Positions 40,459 through 49,516 of a stretch of DNA of 64,000 nt are shown one piece after another. This stretch comes from JANXLS01 sp035308565 (GTDB lineage Bacteria > Planctomycetota > SZUA-567 > H5-PLA8), in assembly GCA_035308565.1 (NCBI GenBank), contig DATGGK010000087.1, positions 17,803 through 81,802 of the forward strand, written 5' to 3'. The translations under genes were made by a program, and so were the position numbers. The notes under the pieces were generated by a model. That model saw nothing but the letters and a program-made list of their open reading frames with translations. It did no database searches and was not told the DNA's origin. Within the stretch, counting starts at the first letter, position 1, and each line of letters begins with the position of its first letter.

Positions 40459-40584
40459 GCAATCGTAGAGGAAGTCCAAAAGTCGGCCAAGGGACAACCG
40501 AAATTCTTTATCACCGGCTTTTCCGCCGGCGGGCATTTGGCCTGGCAATGCATCTTCACGCATCCCGAACTGCTCGGCGGATGA
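40459..40584 (+). pseudogene. Fragment of an alpha/beta hydrolase
   Basis: A 41-codon open stretch encodes A-I-V-E-E-V-Q-K-S-A-K-G-Q-P-K-F-F-I-T-G, then F-S-A-G-G-H-L-A-W-Q, with the nucleophile motif G-x-S-x-G of esterases and depolymerases, then stops. No start codon or remaining fold lies around it. It is preceded by a 34-codon open frame (40364-40468) of unknown nature. Confidence 0.5.
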
Positions 40585-41053
40585 GGAACAGCGTGTCATG
40601 GCGGTCCTGTTTGACCACCGCGGAAACGAAGAATTGGGGAGTCGGGGTGGGGAGTCAATGTTGAGTCGTATCTGGCAAGTCGAAGCCAATGGAATTCAAG
40701 AGCTTCCAGCGCACGAAGATACGGCAAGCCAAGGTTCGATCTTGGCTCGGAACGGATGGGGGAGAATTCTCCCCATAACAAAATACATACAAAGCCTTGG
40801 CACTTGCCACTTTTCTTCGCGGCGGCGAGTAATTCGGCCCAGATCATCTGTCCGGAACTCCAAGGCCCACCAAGTAAACAGCCTCATGCTTTGAATTTCG
40901 TGAATGCAAATGAAGCCCATTACGTCCGCTGGCATGGTGTATTATATGGCGCTGGGATTGTTCCCTATCCAATGAAACCGGTTTGGCAAAACTGCTCGTG
41001 TGCTCGCGTGCGTTGTTTTGCTCGCGCTATCTAAAGTATTCGAAAGCAAATCG
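40585..41053. other. Stretch without recognisable genes
   Basis: Open frames of 80-100 codons exist on both strands but show no recognisable motif or ribosome site. Given the debris on the left side, this is most likely decayed coding sequence. Near 40945 the A+T content rises towards the promoter region of the following gene. Confidence 0.4.
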
Positions 41054-41719
41054 ATGACTGTATTTTTTATTCGCTCGTCGTTGATGACAGTCTTGCTCGC
41101 CGCCGCAGTCCTGTTGGCTGGCGCCTTTGCCATCTGCGCGCATGCCGAGGAACCTGCCGCACCGGCATGGCGTACTCTGAACGTGGTTATTCTCGGCGAC
41201 ATCGCTCGCGTGACCGATCTGGACGCGATTGAGAAACGCCTGAACATCGTCTGCGGCCCGGGCGTGGATTCCGCGATACGGCCCAACGCAATTGAGATCG
41301 TCACCGATGTGGACTTGGGGCCGGAACTGGATCGCTTTGAGCCCTTCGATAGGGCCGTGCAATTGGCCAAAGCGAGAAGGTTGCATCTCTTCCTTCGTGT
41401 CAAGCCGCACGTTTCCGGTAATTTCGAGACGTGCCTCGTACGTGAGACAAAACTGATTCGGAATGGGCCGGAATACAAACTCAACGCGCAGGTCTCCTTC
41501 CTCGATCCAAACTATCAAGCCGCCGTCAAAAAATACTTCCGTGCCGTCGCGGCGCGCTACGCGAACGAGCCGAACATACTTGGTTTTGGCATCGCCATCT
41601 GTCCGTCCGGCGAAACGCAGTACCCCATCGATGGCACGTTCTTCGGGGACTTCTCACCATCGGCGCTGAGCGCGGAGTTTTTCAAGTCACTGTCTGGAGG
41701 ATTTCCGTGGACCCATTGA
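41054..41719 (+). CDS. Secreted glycoside-hydrolase-like protein, probably truncated
   Basis: About 221 residues from ATG 41054. A signal peptide (hydrophobic core L-L-A-A-A-V-L-L-A-G-A-F-A, cleavage near A-H-A-E-E) precedes half of a TIM-barrel-like domain: V-V-I-L-G-D-I-A-R-V-T-D-L-D, F-D-R-A-V-Q-L-A-K, and Y-F-R-A-V-A-A-R-Y-A-N-E-P-N-I-L-G-F-G-I-A. The segment C-P-S-G-E-T-Q-Y-P supplies a possible acid/base Glu. The second half with the nucleophile is missing: the frame ends 13 bases into the next gene. Other callers may start it at 41000. Confidence 0.5.
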   Translation: MTVFFIRSSLMTVLLAAAVLLAGAFAICAHAEEPAAPAWRTLNVVILGDIARVTDLDAIEKRLNIVCGPGVDSAIRPNAIEIVTDVDLGPELDRFEPFDRAVQLAKARRLHLFLRVKPHVSGNFETCLVRETKLIRNGPEYKLNAQVSFLDPNYQAAVKKYFRAVAARYANEPNILGFGIAICPSGETQYPIDGTFFGDFSPSALSAEFFKSLSGGFPWTH

Positions 41720-43875
41720 AACGTGTGCTATTGGCCGCGGCTGTGGCAGTGCTGACGGGGCCGGCTATGTGTGCGACGGTCAGCGCGGAAAACGATGGGC
41801 TTCGCATCGATGGCGGAAGCTTGGGCCATTTCGTATTGAGTTATCCCGTGCTGATCGGAAACAAGGAACATAAACCAATCGAAACGAGCGCCGCTCAGTC
41901 GCACGCCACATTGAAATATGACGGCGGCTCTCAAGTGGAAATAATCATTGGAGAGAATGGCGGGATCGCACTCTCCTTTAAGTCCCTCACTGCCGATGTT
42001 CAGAAATTCAAAATGGCGATGCTGATCGATTTCCATTTCGCGCAGGGCGGCAAATGGAGCGTCGATGGAAAGGGCGGCATATTTCCGCCTGAAAAGCCCG
42101 CCAAGCCGCACCTCTTCCAAGGCAATGGAAAGGGCTTTCAAATCCTAGACGTCGAAAATCGGGCGTTGACCATGACCGTTCCGGAGACTTCATATCTCCA
42201 ACTGTCGGATAACCGCGAGTGGAATTGGAAAATCTTCGGATGGATGTTTATTACAACGCTGGGCGGCGATCGAAGTGCCGCGGAGTTGAAAGTCGCAGTG
42301 GGCACCGGTGAAGGCGGCCTGAAACAAGTCGTGCTGGTGGACGAATTGGGCCAGGACCGCGACGGAAATTGGCCCGGAAAAGTGAAAGATGCCGCCGAAT
42401 TGAAAGCGGACGTGGAATCCGAGAAAGCTTATTATGCGGGCTTCAAAGCCCCACCGCCCGATGCATTCGGCGGGCTGCCCGGAAGCGGAACAACGCTGGG
42501 CTTGCAAAAGACGGGTTTCTTCCATGTCGAGCAGAAAGCGCAGCGATGGCACCTCGTCGATCCCGATGGGAACGCCTTCTTCCATCTCGGCATCTGTTCG
42601 TTTGGCGCCTCTGACGATTTTACATTTGTGAAAGGCCGTGAGCGCGTCTACGCATGGCTACCGCCGTATGACGGCGAATTCCATGCGGCGTATCACCCTG
42701 AGAAATACTGGAGCCGCGATGTGTTCTCGTTCTACCTCGCCAACGTGATCCGAAAATATGGAAAAGCCGATGCTGAAACCGTTGCGGCGCGAATGATCGA
42801 ACGTGTCCGCGCATTCGGATTCAACTCCGGCGGCGCTTTCTCAGGCATTCCAAAAACGCCGCGAGAGGCGGCGCATTTCCCTTACGTCGGGTCTCTGCCG
42901 ATCAATCCGTGGAATGAATTCAAGATCGAAAGCCTGCCGGGCGTGCGCGAGACGTTCGATCCCTTTGACGAAAAAAACGTGAGCAACCTGGACAAAGCAT
43001 TTGCGCGTCACATTCCGCCCGCCGCCGACGATCCACTGCTGATCGGTTATTTTCTAACCAACGAACCGGCGCACGAGGATCTTGTGAAAGTGGTCCCGAC
43101 ACTGAAGGCCAGCGTCGTGGCAAAGCGCCGCTTGGTTCAGATGCTCCAGGAAAAGCACAAGACGATCGACGCCTTCAATCAAGCCTGGGGCCTGCACGCG
43201 GATTCGTTCGAGCAGCTCAACGACATGGGATTGGCCGTCAAGACGAACGATGCGAAAGCGGACATGAAAGCCTATGAAGAACTATTCTTCGAAGCCAGTC
43301 ATCGGCTCATTCGTGACACGTTTCGAAAATACGACAAGAACCACATGCTGCTTGGCGACCGCTGGCAGCCGCAGACCGCCGACAACGAACAGCTTTGCCG
43401 AATCGTTGGGAAGTATTGCGACATTGTTTCGGTAAATTATTACACGAATGGGGTGGACAAAGATTACCTCAGCCGCCTCCACCAATGGAGCGGAAACCGC
43501 CCGATGTTTCTCAGCGAATTCCATTGGTGCGCACCGAAGGAATCCGGTCTGCCCGGCGGCAAAGACGTGGCGTCGCAGCAGGAGCGCGGACTCGCTTACC
43601 GCAACTATGTGGAGCAATCCGCGGCACTGGGATTCGTCACCGGGATCGAATGGTTTACGTTGCTCGACCAGGCCCGCACCGGACGATTCTTCGAGCACTA
43701 TGACGGCGAGAACGCCAACTGCGGACTGTTCAGCGTCGCGGACCGCCCTTGGAAACCGATGGTTGAAGAGATGGCAAAGACCAACCACGCGATCTACAAA
43801 ATTCTGCTCGGCGAGCAGAAACCCTTCGAATACGACAATACGCGCTTCCGAAATACCGATGTAAAAGTGAAGTAA
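41707..43875 (+). CDS. Secreted glycoside hydrolase (beta-agarase/GH42-GH50-like)
   Basis: 722 residues with a signal peptide (residues 1-28, ending A-T-V-S-A-E). A beta-rich N-terminal domain precedes a (beta/alpha)8 barrel that begins T-G-F-F-H-V-E-Q-K and W-H-L-V-D-P-D-G-N-A-F-F-H-L-G. The acid/base candidate is Glu453 in G-Y-F-L-T-N-E-P and the nucleophile candidate Glu604 in M-F-L-S-E-F-H-W. The closest pattern I recognise is agarase-type GH50/GH42-related enzymes. Substrate unknown; planctomycete-like bacteria often hold several polysaccharide hydrolases. It overlaps the truncated hydrolase gene before it. Confidence 0.75.
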   Translation: MDPLKRVLLAAAVAVLTGPAMCATVSAENDGLRIDGGSLGHFVLSYPVLIGNKEHKPIETSAAQSHATLKYDGGSQVEIIIGENGGIALSFKSLTADVQKFKMAMLIDFHFAQGGKWSVDGKGGIFPPEKPAKPHLFQGNGKGFQILDVENRALTMTVPETSYLQLSDNREWNWKIFGWMFITTLGGDRSAAELKVAVGTGEGGLKQVVLVDELGQDRDGNWPGKVKDAAELKADVESEKAYYAGFKAPPPDAFGGLPGSGTTLGLQKTGFFHVEQKAQRWHLVDPDGNAFFHLGICSFGASDDFTFVKGRERVYAWLPPYDGEFHAAYHPEKYWSRDVFSFYLANVIRKYGKADAETVAARMIERVRAFGFNSGGAFSGIPKTPREAAHFPYVGSLPINPWNEFKIESLPGVRETFDPFDEKNVSNLDKAFARHIPPAADDPLLIGYFLTNEPAHEDLVKVVPTLKASVVAKRRLVQMLQEKHKTIDAFNQAWGLHADSFEQLNDMGLAVKTNDAKADMKAYEELFFEASHRLIRDTFRKYDKNHMLLGDRWQPQTADNEQLCRIVGKYCDIVSVNYYTNGVDKDYLSRLHQWSGNRPMFLSEFHWCAPKESGLPGGKDVASQQERGLAYRNYVEQSAALGFVTGIEWFTLLDQARTGRFFEHYDGENANCGLFSVADRPWKPMVEEMAKTNHAIYKILLGEQKPFEYDNTRFRNTDVKVK

Positions 43876-43953
43876 ACTGGATCTCGTTTTCCAATCGGCC
43901 GCGGAAGGGCGTCCGCTGACTGCGCGCGTGATGGCGAATCGCATCTGCTGGGC

Positions 43954-44253
43954 ATGGACCACACGCGCCTGACCTACCGCAACAACAGCCGCGGCGAGCG
44001 GCTCATTGACGTGGCGGGCAAAGCGATTCAAAAGGCTGGCGTGAATCGCTTGTGTGGTGAATGAAGAACTTTTTTTAAGCGGCGCCTTGCTGCGCGAAGC
44101 ACGCAAATCCGCGCTGCATTTTTTCAGCGCTGAACTGATTTCACGGCCGGAGCTTTGACGGCGCACGAGTTTCTGAACGCGGAGAATCTGTTGGAAAAGA
44201 TTCAACGCGAAGGCTTTGAAGTGTATCTTCCAAATAGGAACCCTCAATCATGA
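43954..44253 (+). other. Run of three overlapping mini-frames, probable element debris
   Basis: Three short frames follow one another with start/stop overlaps: 43954-44064 (M-D-H-T-R-L-T-Y-R-N-N), 44057-44158 (GTG start; L-L-R-E-A-R-K-S-A-L-H-F-F) and 44155-44253 (TTG start; L-L-E-K-I-Q-R-E-G-F-E-V-Y-L). The overlaps look like translational coupling. None is recognised with confidence. They lie between the hydrolase gene and copy 2 of the 109-bp element. Confidence 0.35.
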
Positions 44254-44259
44254 AATTTC

Positions 44260-44368
44260 GGCTCATGAGGCGAAATAAGTGATCCGTGGTGCAGGCGTCT
44301 CGCCTGCACGACTCGCAGGCGGGACGCCTGCGCCACGGTCCTCACTCGATTCGCCCCATGAGCCGAAC
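44260..44368. mobile_element. 109-bp MITE-like palindromic element, copy 2
   Basis: Identical to 3001-3109. In this copy the inverted ends extend to TTCGGCTCATGAGGCGAA and TTCGCCCCATGAGCCGAA, 18 bases with one mismatch, counting flanking TTC. It ends six bases before the start of the FGE-like gene and so occupies that gene's promoter region. Confidence 0.7.
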
Positions 44369-44373
44369 ATTCA

Positions 44374-45471
44374 ATGATGTATTCAACCATTTGCCTCATT
44401 GCCGCCGTGCTCGCCCTGCCGCTTTACGCCGCCGAGCCCGCGAGCTCATTTCCGTTGTGGAACGGAAAGGAATCCGTCGCCGATTACGCAAGAAAAGTCA
44501 ACCTTCCCCCAACCCGCTCGTTCGATCTCGGCGGCGGCGTCACGCTCGATCTGGTCTTGATTCCCGCCGGGCAATTCATGATGGGATCGCCCGAACCGCC
44601 GAAGCCCGCGATTTCGTGGCGGTCGGCCGCCGTAATGGGAACCTGCGGATTGATTCTCGCAGTTGCCTTGCTGTGCGTCCTGCTTGTGAACTGTAGCAAG
44701 GTGGGGAAATTCGCGTTCTCGCTGCGCTGGCTGCTGCTGTTCACGGCGTCCTGCGGCCTTTGCGTCGGCGGCGCCGTGCGCTTTAATCTGGCTAAAAAGC
44801 AGGAGTCGCGTTACGCCGTCGCCATGTCCCTCTACGAAAAACTTCCCGCCGACGAGAAGCCCGCACATTTGGAGACGATCGCGGCGCCGTTTTATATGGG
44901 GAAGTACGCGGTCACGCAAGCGCAGTACGAAATCTTTGCAGGCAATAATCCGAGCACGACAAAAGGTCCTCAATTGCCCGTTGACCGAGCGAACGGGCCG
45001 AACACAACCGATTATTGTGCCGTTCTTTCATACAGACTGGAAGGTCTTTTGGACGACGAGCAAAAGATTCAAATTCCGACGGAGGCCCAATGGGAATACG
45101 CGTGCAGAGCTGGAACGACAACGACATTCAATACTGGCGATACGATTTCGACAGATGAAGCAAATTTTGATGGCGCGAGTACGTCCGAACTTGTTCGCGG
45201 GAGCAGCGTTTGCCGCGGTGAGTTGATGCCAGTCGGTTCGTTTAAACCGAATGCGTTCGGACTTTACGATATGCACGGGAACGCTAAGCAGACATGTATT
45301 AACCAGCTATGGCCAAAAGCACATGAAAAATTCGTACATAGGGGCGGTGGTTTCGGGAGCAACGCTTCTGAATGCCGTTCTGCTTACCACCATATTGTCC
45401 GTGACGGCGAATATCCATATGGCACCGGCTTTCGCGTAATTTTGAACGTTCCACCAGTGTCGCCGCACTGA
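44374..45471 (+). CDS. Formylglycine-generating-enzyme-like (SUMF1) protein with a membrane insert
   Basis: 365 residues with an N-terminal signal (I-A-A-V-L-A-L-P-L-Y-A-A-E). The SUMF1 domain begins L-D-L-V-L-I-P-A-G-Q-F-M-M-G-S-P near residue 65, and continues at about 170: F-Y-M-G-K-Y-A-V-T-Q-A-Q-Y, R-I/Q-I-P-T-E-A-Q-W-E-Y-A-C-R-A-G, F-G-L-Y-D-M-H-G-N, R-G-G-G-F, R-S-A-Y and G-F-R-V. Between the two parts lie about 80 residues with two hydrophobic helices. The W usually following H-G-N-V is absent (H-G-N-A-K-Q). The function may be binding or maturation, not necessarily sulfatase activation. Confidence 0.75.
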   Translation: MMYSTICLIAAVLALPLYAAEPASSFPLWNGKESVADYARKVNLPPTRSFDLGGGVTLDLVLIPAGQFMMGSPEPPKPAISWRSAAVMGTCGLILAVALLCVLLVNCSKVGKFAFSLRWLLLFTASCGLCVGGAVRFNLAKKQESRYAVAMSLYEKLPADEKPAHLETIAAPFYMGKYAVTQAQYEIFAGNNPSTTKGPQLPVDRANGPNTTDYCAVLSYRLEGLLDDEQKIQIPTEAQWEYACRAGTTTTFNTGDTISTDEANFDGASTSELVRGSSVCRGELMPVGSFKPNAFGLYDMHGNAKQTCINQLWPKAHEKFVHRGGGFGSNASECRSAYHHIVRDGEYPYGTGFRVILNVPPVSPH

Positions 45472-45541
45472 TAGATTTCTCCCCTCAGTCCGCCTCCATC
45501 CGGGGTATATACACTGCGATTTTTAAACTCTGGAAAGCCAG

Positions 45542-48025
45542 ATGATCCATATGAGAATCTTATCCATTTGCCTCGCGGCGTTCGCTCCTTTCGCTGCCCT
45601 CTGCTCCGACACCCCCACCTATTCCAAAGACGGCTTCCCCTTCCTCGAAAAACACTGCACCGAATGCCACGGCGACAAGGTCAAAAAATCCGGCCTGACC
45701 TTCCTTCCTTATAAAGACGAAGCCGCCGTCCTCAAAGACCGCGCGATCTGGAAAACCGCGCTGACCATGGTCGTGAGCGGCGAAATGCCGCCCGACAAAA
45801 AACCGCGCCCCAATCCCGACGAAATCGCTGCCTTCACGCGCGCCGTCTCCACCGTCTTCCAAACCGGCGACCGCAACGCCAAAACCGACGCCGGCAGTGT
45901 CGCCATGCACCGCCTCAACCGCGCCGAATACAACAACACCGTGCGCGATTTGGTCAACCTCGACTTCAACCCCGCCGAGGATTTTCCCGCCGACGAAGTC
46001 GGCCACGGCTTCGACAACATCAGCGACGTGCAGTGGATTTCGCCCGTCCACATGGAACGCTACCTTGCCGCCGCCGAGTCCATCGCGCAGCGTGTGATCA
46101 TCCTCGACCCGCCCAAAGCGCCGCACCGCCAGCAGTCCGGCCAATTCCTCGAACCCGCCGGCCGCGACGTGCCCAAAGACAAATACCGCCATATCTCCGC
46201 CGACAAACCCGATAACCCCATCGCCACCGGCCCCCTCCACACGCCCTACCGCACGAATCCTGAGAGCGAGTACATCTTCAAAGCCAAACTTTACGCCATC
46301 CCCAATGAACCGAAACCCGCCGTCGCCAAGAGCGCTTCCTTTTTTCAATTCGTCGATCTCAAAAAACTAACCGCCGCGCTTGATTCAAAAACATTCGACA
46401 AAACCATCCGCGTCGCCATGCTCGGCTGCGGCGCCAACGTCCCCAACCCCGCCACCGATGCGGAAGCCGCGCAGCTTTTTGGTGTCGCGGTCAAAAATCT
46501 GCGCCCGTTTCAAATCTTGAAAATCGTCGAAATCAAAGGCCGCGGCGTCTACGGCTCCGATTTCATCGAAGCCAAAATCCCGAAGAACTTCGGCCTCCAG
46601 CGCGTCGCGCTCGCCATCGTCAAACCCGCCGACGGCGGCCCGATTCCCCACGTCTACGTCGAATGGCTCGGCCTCGACGGCCCGCTCGACACACGCACGT
46701 CTTTTCAGAAAAAATACCTGACCTGCCCCGACGGCACGCCGCGCGCGCAATTCACGCGCGATTTCCTCGCGAAATTCATCGCGCGCGCCTTCCGCCGCCC
46801 CGCCAAGCCGGACGAAATCGAGCGCTACACCAAAATCGTCGATAGCGTCGTGACCGCAGGCGACAAGTGGGAAGCCGGCGTGCAACAGGCAATTCAAATC
46901 ATTCTCTCGTCGCCGAAATTCATCTTCCGCCCCGAACTCGAAAACGGCGGCGTTGGCGCCGGCAACCAGCCCATCAGCGAATTCGAACTCGCTTCGCGCC
47001 TCTCCTATTTCCTCTGGAGCAGCATGCCCGACGAAGAACTCCTCGCGCTCGCCGAGAAAAACGAACTCAGCGCCAACCTCGACGCGCAAGTCCGCCGCAT
47101 GTTGAAGGATCCCAAATCGCGCGCGCTCACCGAAAACTTCGCGCTGCAATGGCTGCAACTCCGCCGCCTCAACAACTCCGCGCCCGATCCAAAACTCTTC
47201 GCCTTCTTCGCGCGCCTGCGCCCGGCGATGCTTGAAGAATCCACTCTCTTCCTCGACGCGATCATCCACGAAGACCGCAGCATCCTCGACATCATCGACG
47301 GCAATTTCACCTTTCTCAACGACACGCTCGCGCGCCATTACGGCATGGTGGACACCGCCGGCAACTTGAAAGGCGAAAAGACCCCGCGCCCCGGCGGCAA
47401 GCCCATCGGCTTCCAATTCCAGCGCGTCGAACTCGGCGAAAAAAGCCAGCGCGGCGGATTGCTCACGCAAGCCAGCTTCCTCACCGTCACCTCGAATCCC
47501 ACGCGCACGTCGCCGGTGAAACGCGGGCGCTGGGTGCTCGACCAACTCCTCGGCACGCCGCCGCCCCCGCCGCCGCCCGACGTGCCCGCGCTTGACAACG
47601 CCAAGGAACTCACCGGCACGCTCCGCCAGCGCATGGAACAACACCGCGCCGACCCGAATTGCGCCGCCTGCCACGCGCGCATGGACCCGATCGGTTTCGC
47701 CTTCGAAAATTACGACGCCATCGGCGCCTACCGTTCGCAGGACGCGGGCCAGAACATCGACGCCTCCGGCGAACTGCCCGGCGGCCAGAAGTTCGATGGT
47801 CCGAGCGGATTAAAAGAAGTCCTCAAGAAGAAGAAAGATTTGTTCTGCCGCTGCATGGCCGAAAAAATGATGACTTACGCGCTTGGCCGCGGCATTGAGG
47901 TGTATGATAGTGGCAGTATCACGCGGATCGTGGACGCCTTGGCGAAAGACAACTACCGCTTCTCAACGCTGGCGGTTGAGATTGCGAAGAGCGACCAGTT
48001 CCGGATGAGGAAGGCGAAAGAATGA
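45542..48025 (+). CDS. DUF1592-family secreted c-type cytochrome
   Basis: 827 residues with a signal peptide. A heme site C-T-E-C-H (Cys39, Cys42, His43) opens a PSD1-like region. Next come DUF1587 (M-H-R-L-N-R-A-E-Y-N-N-T-V-R-D-L), DUF1595/DUF1592 (A-R-A-F-R-R-P ... S-R-L-S-Y-F-L-W-S-S-M-P-D-E-E-L-L), DUF1588 (R-G-G-L-L-T-Q-A-S-F-L-T-V-T-S-N) and DUF1585 (G-F-A-F-E-N-Y-D-A-I-G-A-Y-R) at the end. The order matches the large planctomycete/verrucomicrobial family, whose role is unknown; a redox or surface-catabolic role is suspected. Followed by its usual partner, DUF1552. Confidence 0.93.
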   Translation: MIHMRILSICLAAFAPFAALCSDTPTYSKDGFPFLEKHCTECHGDKVKKSGLTFLPYKDEAAVLKDRAIWKTALTMVVSGEMPPDKKPRPNPDEIAAFTRAVSTVFQTGDRNAKTDAGSVAMHRLNRAEYNNTVRDLVNLDFNPAEDFPADEVGHGFDNISDVQWISPVHMERYLAAAESIAQRVIILDPPKAPHRQQSGQFLEPAGRDVPKDKYRHISADKPDNPIATGPLHTPYRTNPESEYIFKAKLYAIPNEPKPAVAKSASFFQFVDLKKLTAALDSKTFDKTIRVAMLGCGANVPNPATDAEAAQLFGVAVKNLRPFQILKIVEIKGRGVYGSDFIEAKIPKNFGLQRVALAIVKPADGGPIPHVYVEWLGLDGPLDTRTSFQKKYLTCPDGTPRAQFTRDFLAKFIARAFRRPAKPDEIERYTKIVDSVVTAGDKWEAGVQQAIQIILSSPKFIFRPELENGGVGAGNQPISEFELASRLSYFLWSSMPDEELLALAEKNELSANLDAQVRRMLKDPKSRALTENFALQWLQLRRLNNSAPDPKLFAFFARLRPAMLEESTLFLDAIIHEDRSILDIIDGNFTFLNDTLARHYGMVDTAGNLKGEKTPRPGGKPIGFQFQRVELGEKSQRGGLLTQASFLTVTSNPTRTSPVKRGRWVLDQLLGTPPPPPPPDVPALDNAKELTGTLRQRMEQHRADPNCAACHARMDPIGFAFENYDAIGAYRSQDAGQNIDASGELPGGQKFDGPSGLKEVLKKKKDLFCRCMAEKMMTYALGRGIEVYDSGSITRIVDALAKDNYRFSTLAVEIAKSDQFRMRKAKE

Positions 48026-48100
48026 GTTCGTAGTCCCGCCTTTAGGCGGTCTGGCGCTCGATTGCCGAACGCGCTTCCGCCTAAAGGCGGGACTACAAAC
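48026..48100. repeat. Inverted repeat between the DUF1592 and DUF1552 genes
   Basis: GTTCGTAGTCCCGCCTTTAG plus GCGG at 48026-48049 is mirrored at 48077-48100 (23 of 24). It starts directly after the stop codon of the upstream gene. Same family as 4396-4471, and again placed inside an operon gap. Confidence 0.8.
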
Positions 48101-48114
48101 AAATAGGAGCCGTC

Positions 48115-49458
48115 ATGCCAATCGCACCGCTCTCCCGCCGCACCCTGCTCCGTGGCCTTGGCGTTTCCTTCGCCCTCCCGTGGCTCGAAGCGATGGGCCC
48201 CATGACCGCATGGGCCGATGACACGCCGAAATCCAAGGCCGCGCCCAACCGCATGGCCTTCCTCTACGTGCCCAACGGCAAGAACATGGCCGACTGGACG
48301 CCCAAAACGGAAGGCGCGAATTTCGATCTGCCCGCGATTCTCGAACCGCTCAAAGATGTCCGCGACGATTTTTCGATCCTCACGGGCCTCACCGCCGACA
48401 AGGCCCGCGCGCATGGCGACGGCGGCGGCGACCATGCCCGCGCTCTCTGCGCCTTCCTCACCGGCGCGCAAGCCCGCAAGACCGACGGCACCGACATCCG
48501 CGCCGGCATCAGCGTCGATCAAGTCGCCGCCGCGCGCATCGGCGACGAAGTGCGCCTGCCCTCGCTCGAAATCGGGTGCGATAAATCCGGCATGGCCGGC
48601 GACTGCGATTCGGGCTACTCGTGCGTGTACAGCTCCTGCATTTCGTGGAAATCCGCCACGCAGCCGGTGCCGAAAGAAGTGAATCCGAAACTCGTCTTCG
48701 AACGCCTCTTTTCAAGCGGCGGCGAAGGCCAGCGCGCGCAAGCTGACGCCAAACGCCGCAGTGTCCTCGACGCCGTGCGCGAAGATGTCAACGACCTCAC
48801 CGGCAAACTTGGCGCCGGCGACAAACGCAAGCTCGACGAATACGTCACGTCCGTGCGCGAGCTCGAAGTCCGCATGGAGCGCGCGGCGAAACTTCCGCCG
48901 GTCGAAGTCCCGGGCAAATTCCCCAAGCCCGACGGCATCCCCGCCGCGTACCAGGACCACCTGCGCCTGATGTGCGACCTGCTCGTGCTCGCCTTCCAAA
49001 CCGATGTTACGCGCGTCTCGACGTTCGTCTTCGCCAACGAAGGCAGTAACCGCCCCTACCCGTTCATCAACGTCCCCGAAGGCCATCATGATTTGTCGCA
49101 TCACGGCAACGACGAAAAAAAGAAATCGAAGATCCGCGAGATCAACAAATTCCACACGACGCAGTTGGCGTACCTGCTGAAGAAACTCAAATCCATCGAG
49201 GAAGGCGACGGCACGTTGCTGGACCATTGCATGATCGCCTACGGCAGCGCCAACTCCGACGGCAACGCGCACAACCACGACAATCTGCCGGTTCTGCTCG
49301 CCGGCAAGGGCTGCGGCACCATCAAAACCGGCCGCCACATCCGCTACCCGAAGGAAACGCCGCTGAATAATCTGTGGCTGTCGATGCTGGACCGGATGAA
49401 TTTGGACGTGAAGAAGCTGGGGGATAGCACGGGGAGTTTGGGGGGGTTGGGGGCGTAG
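48115..49458 (+). CDS. DUF1552-domain secreted protein
   Basis: 447 residues. The N terminus L-S-R-R-T-L-L-R-G-L-G-V-S-F-A-L-P-W-L-E-A-M is a Tat-like export signal (R-R followed by a hydrophobic stretch). The body matches DUF1552: F-L-Y-V-P-N-G-K-N-M-A-D-W-T-P near 45, L-T-G-L-T-A-D-K-A-R, H-A-R-A-L-C-A-F-L-T-G, S-V-D-Q-V-A-A, S-L-E-I-G-C-D and I-S-W-K-S near 170-185. Always found next to DUF1592 proteins in this group of bacteria; a metal- or cofactor-containing exported partner is likely but unproven. Confidence 0.93.
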   Translation: MPIAPLSRRTLLRGLGVSFALPWLEAMGPMTAWADDTPKSKAAPNRMAFLYVPNGKNMADWTPKTEGANFDLPAILEPLKDVRDDFSILTGLTADKARAHGDGGGDHARALCAFLTGAQARKTDGTDIRAGISVDQVAAARIGDEVRLPSLEIGCDKSGMAGDCDSGYSCVYSSCISWKSATQPVPKEVNPKLVFERLFSSGGEGQRAQADAKRRSVLDAVREDVNDLTGKLGAGDKRKLDEYVTSVRELEVRMERAAKLPPVEVPGKFPKPDGIPAAYQDHLRLMCDLLVLAFQTDVTRVSTFVFANEGSNRPYPFINVPEGHHDLSHHGNDEKKKSKIREINKFHTTQLAYLLKKLKSIEEGDGTLLDHCMIAYGSANSDGNAHNHDNLPVLLAGKGCGTIKTGRHIRYPKETPLNNLWLSMLDRMNLDVKKLGDSTGSLGGLGA

Positions 49459-49516
49459 GCGCGAAGCACGCCGCCGTTCAACGCCAAACGCGTGACGGGG
49501 AGAGTGCGCGTGCGCG

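Noticed and set aside
40596..40935. Overlapping reverse frames of about 80 codons
   Set aside because: No recognisable sequence or ribosome site, and they contradict each other; treated as decayed DNA.
46385..47674. Reverse frame of 429 codons in the DUF1592 gene
   Set aside because: Shadow of a conserved gene; Ala/Gly/Glu-rich without motifs.
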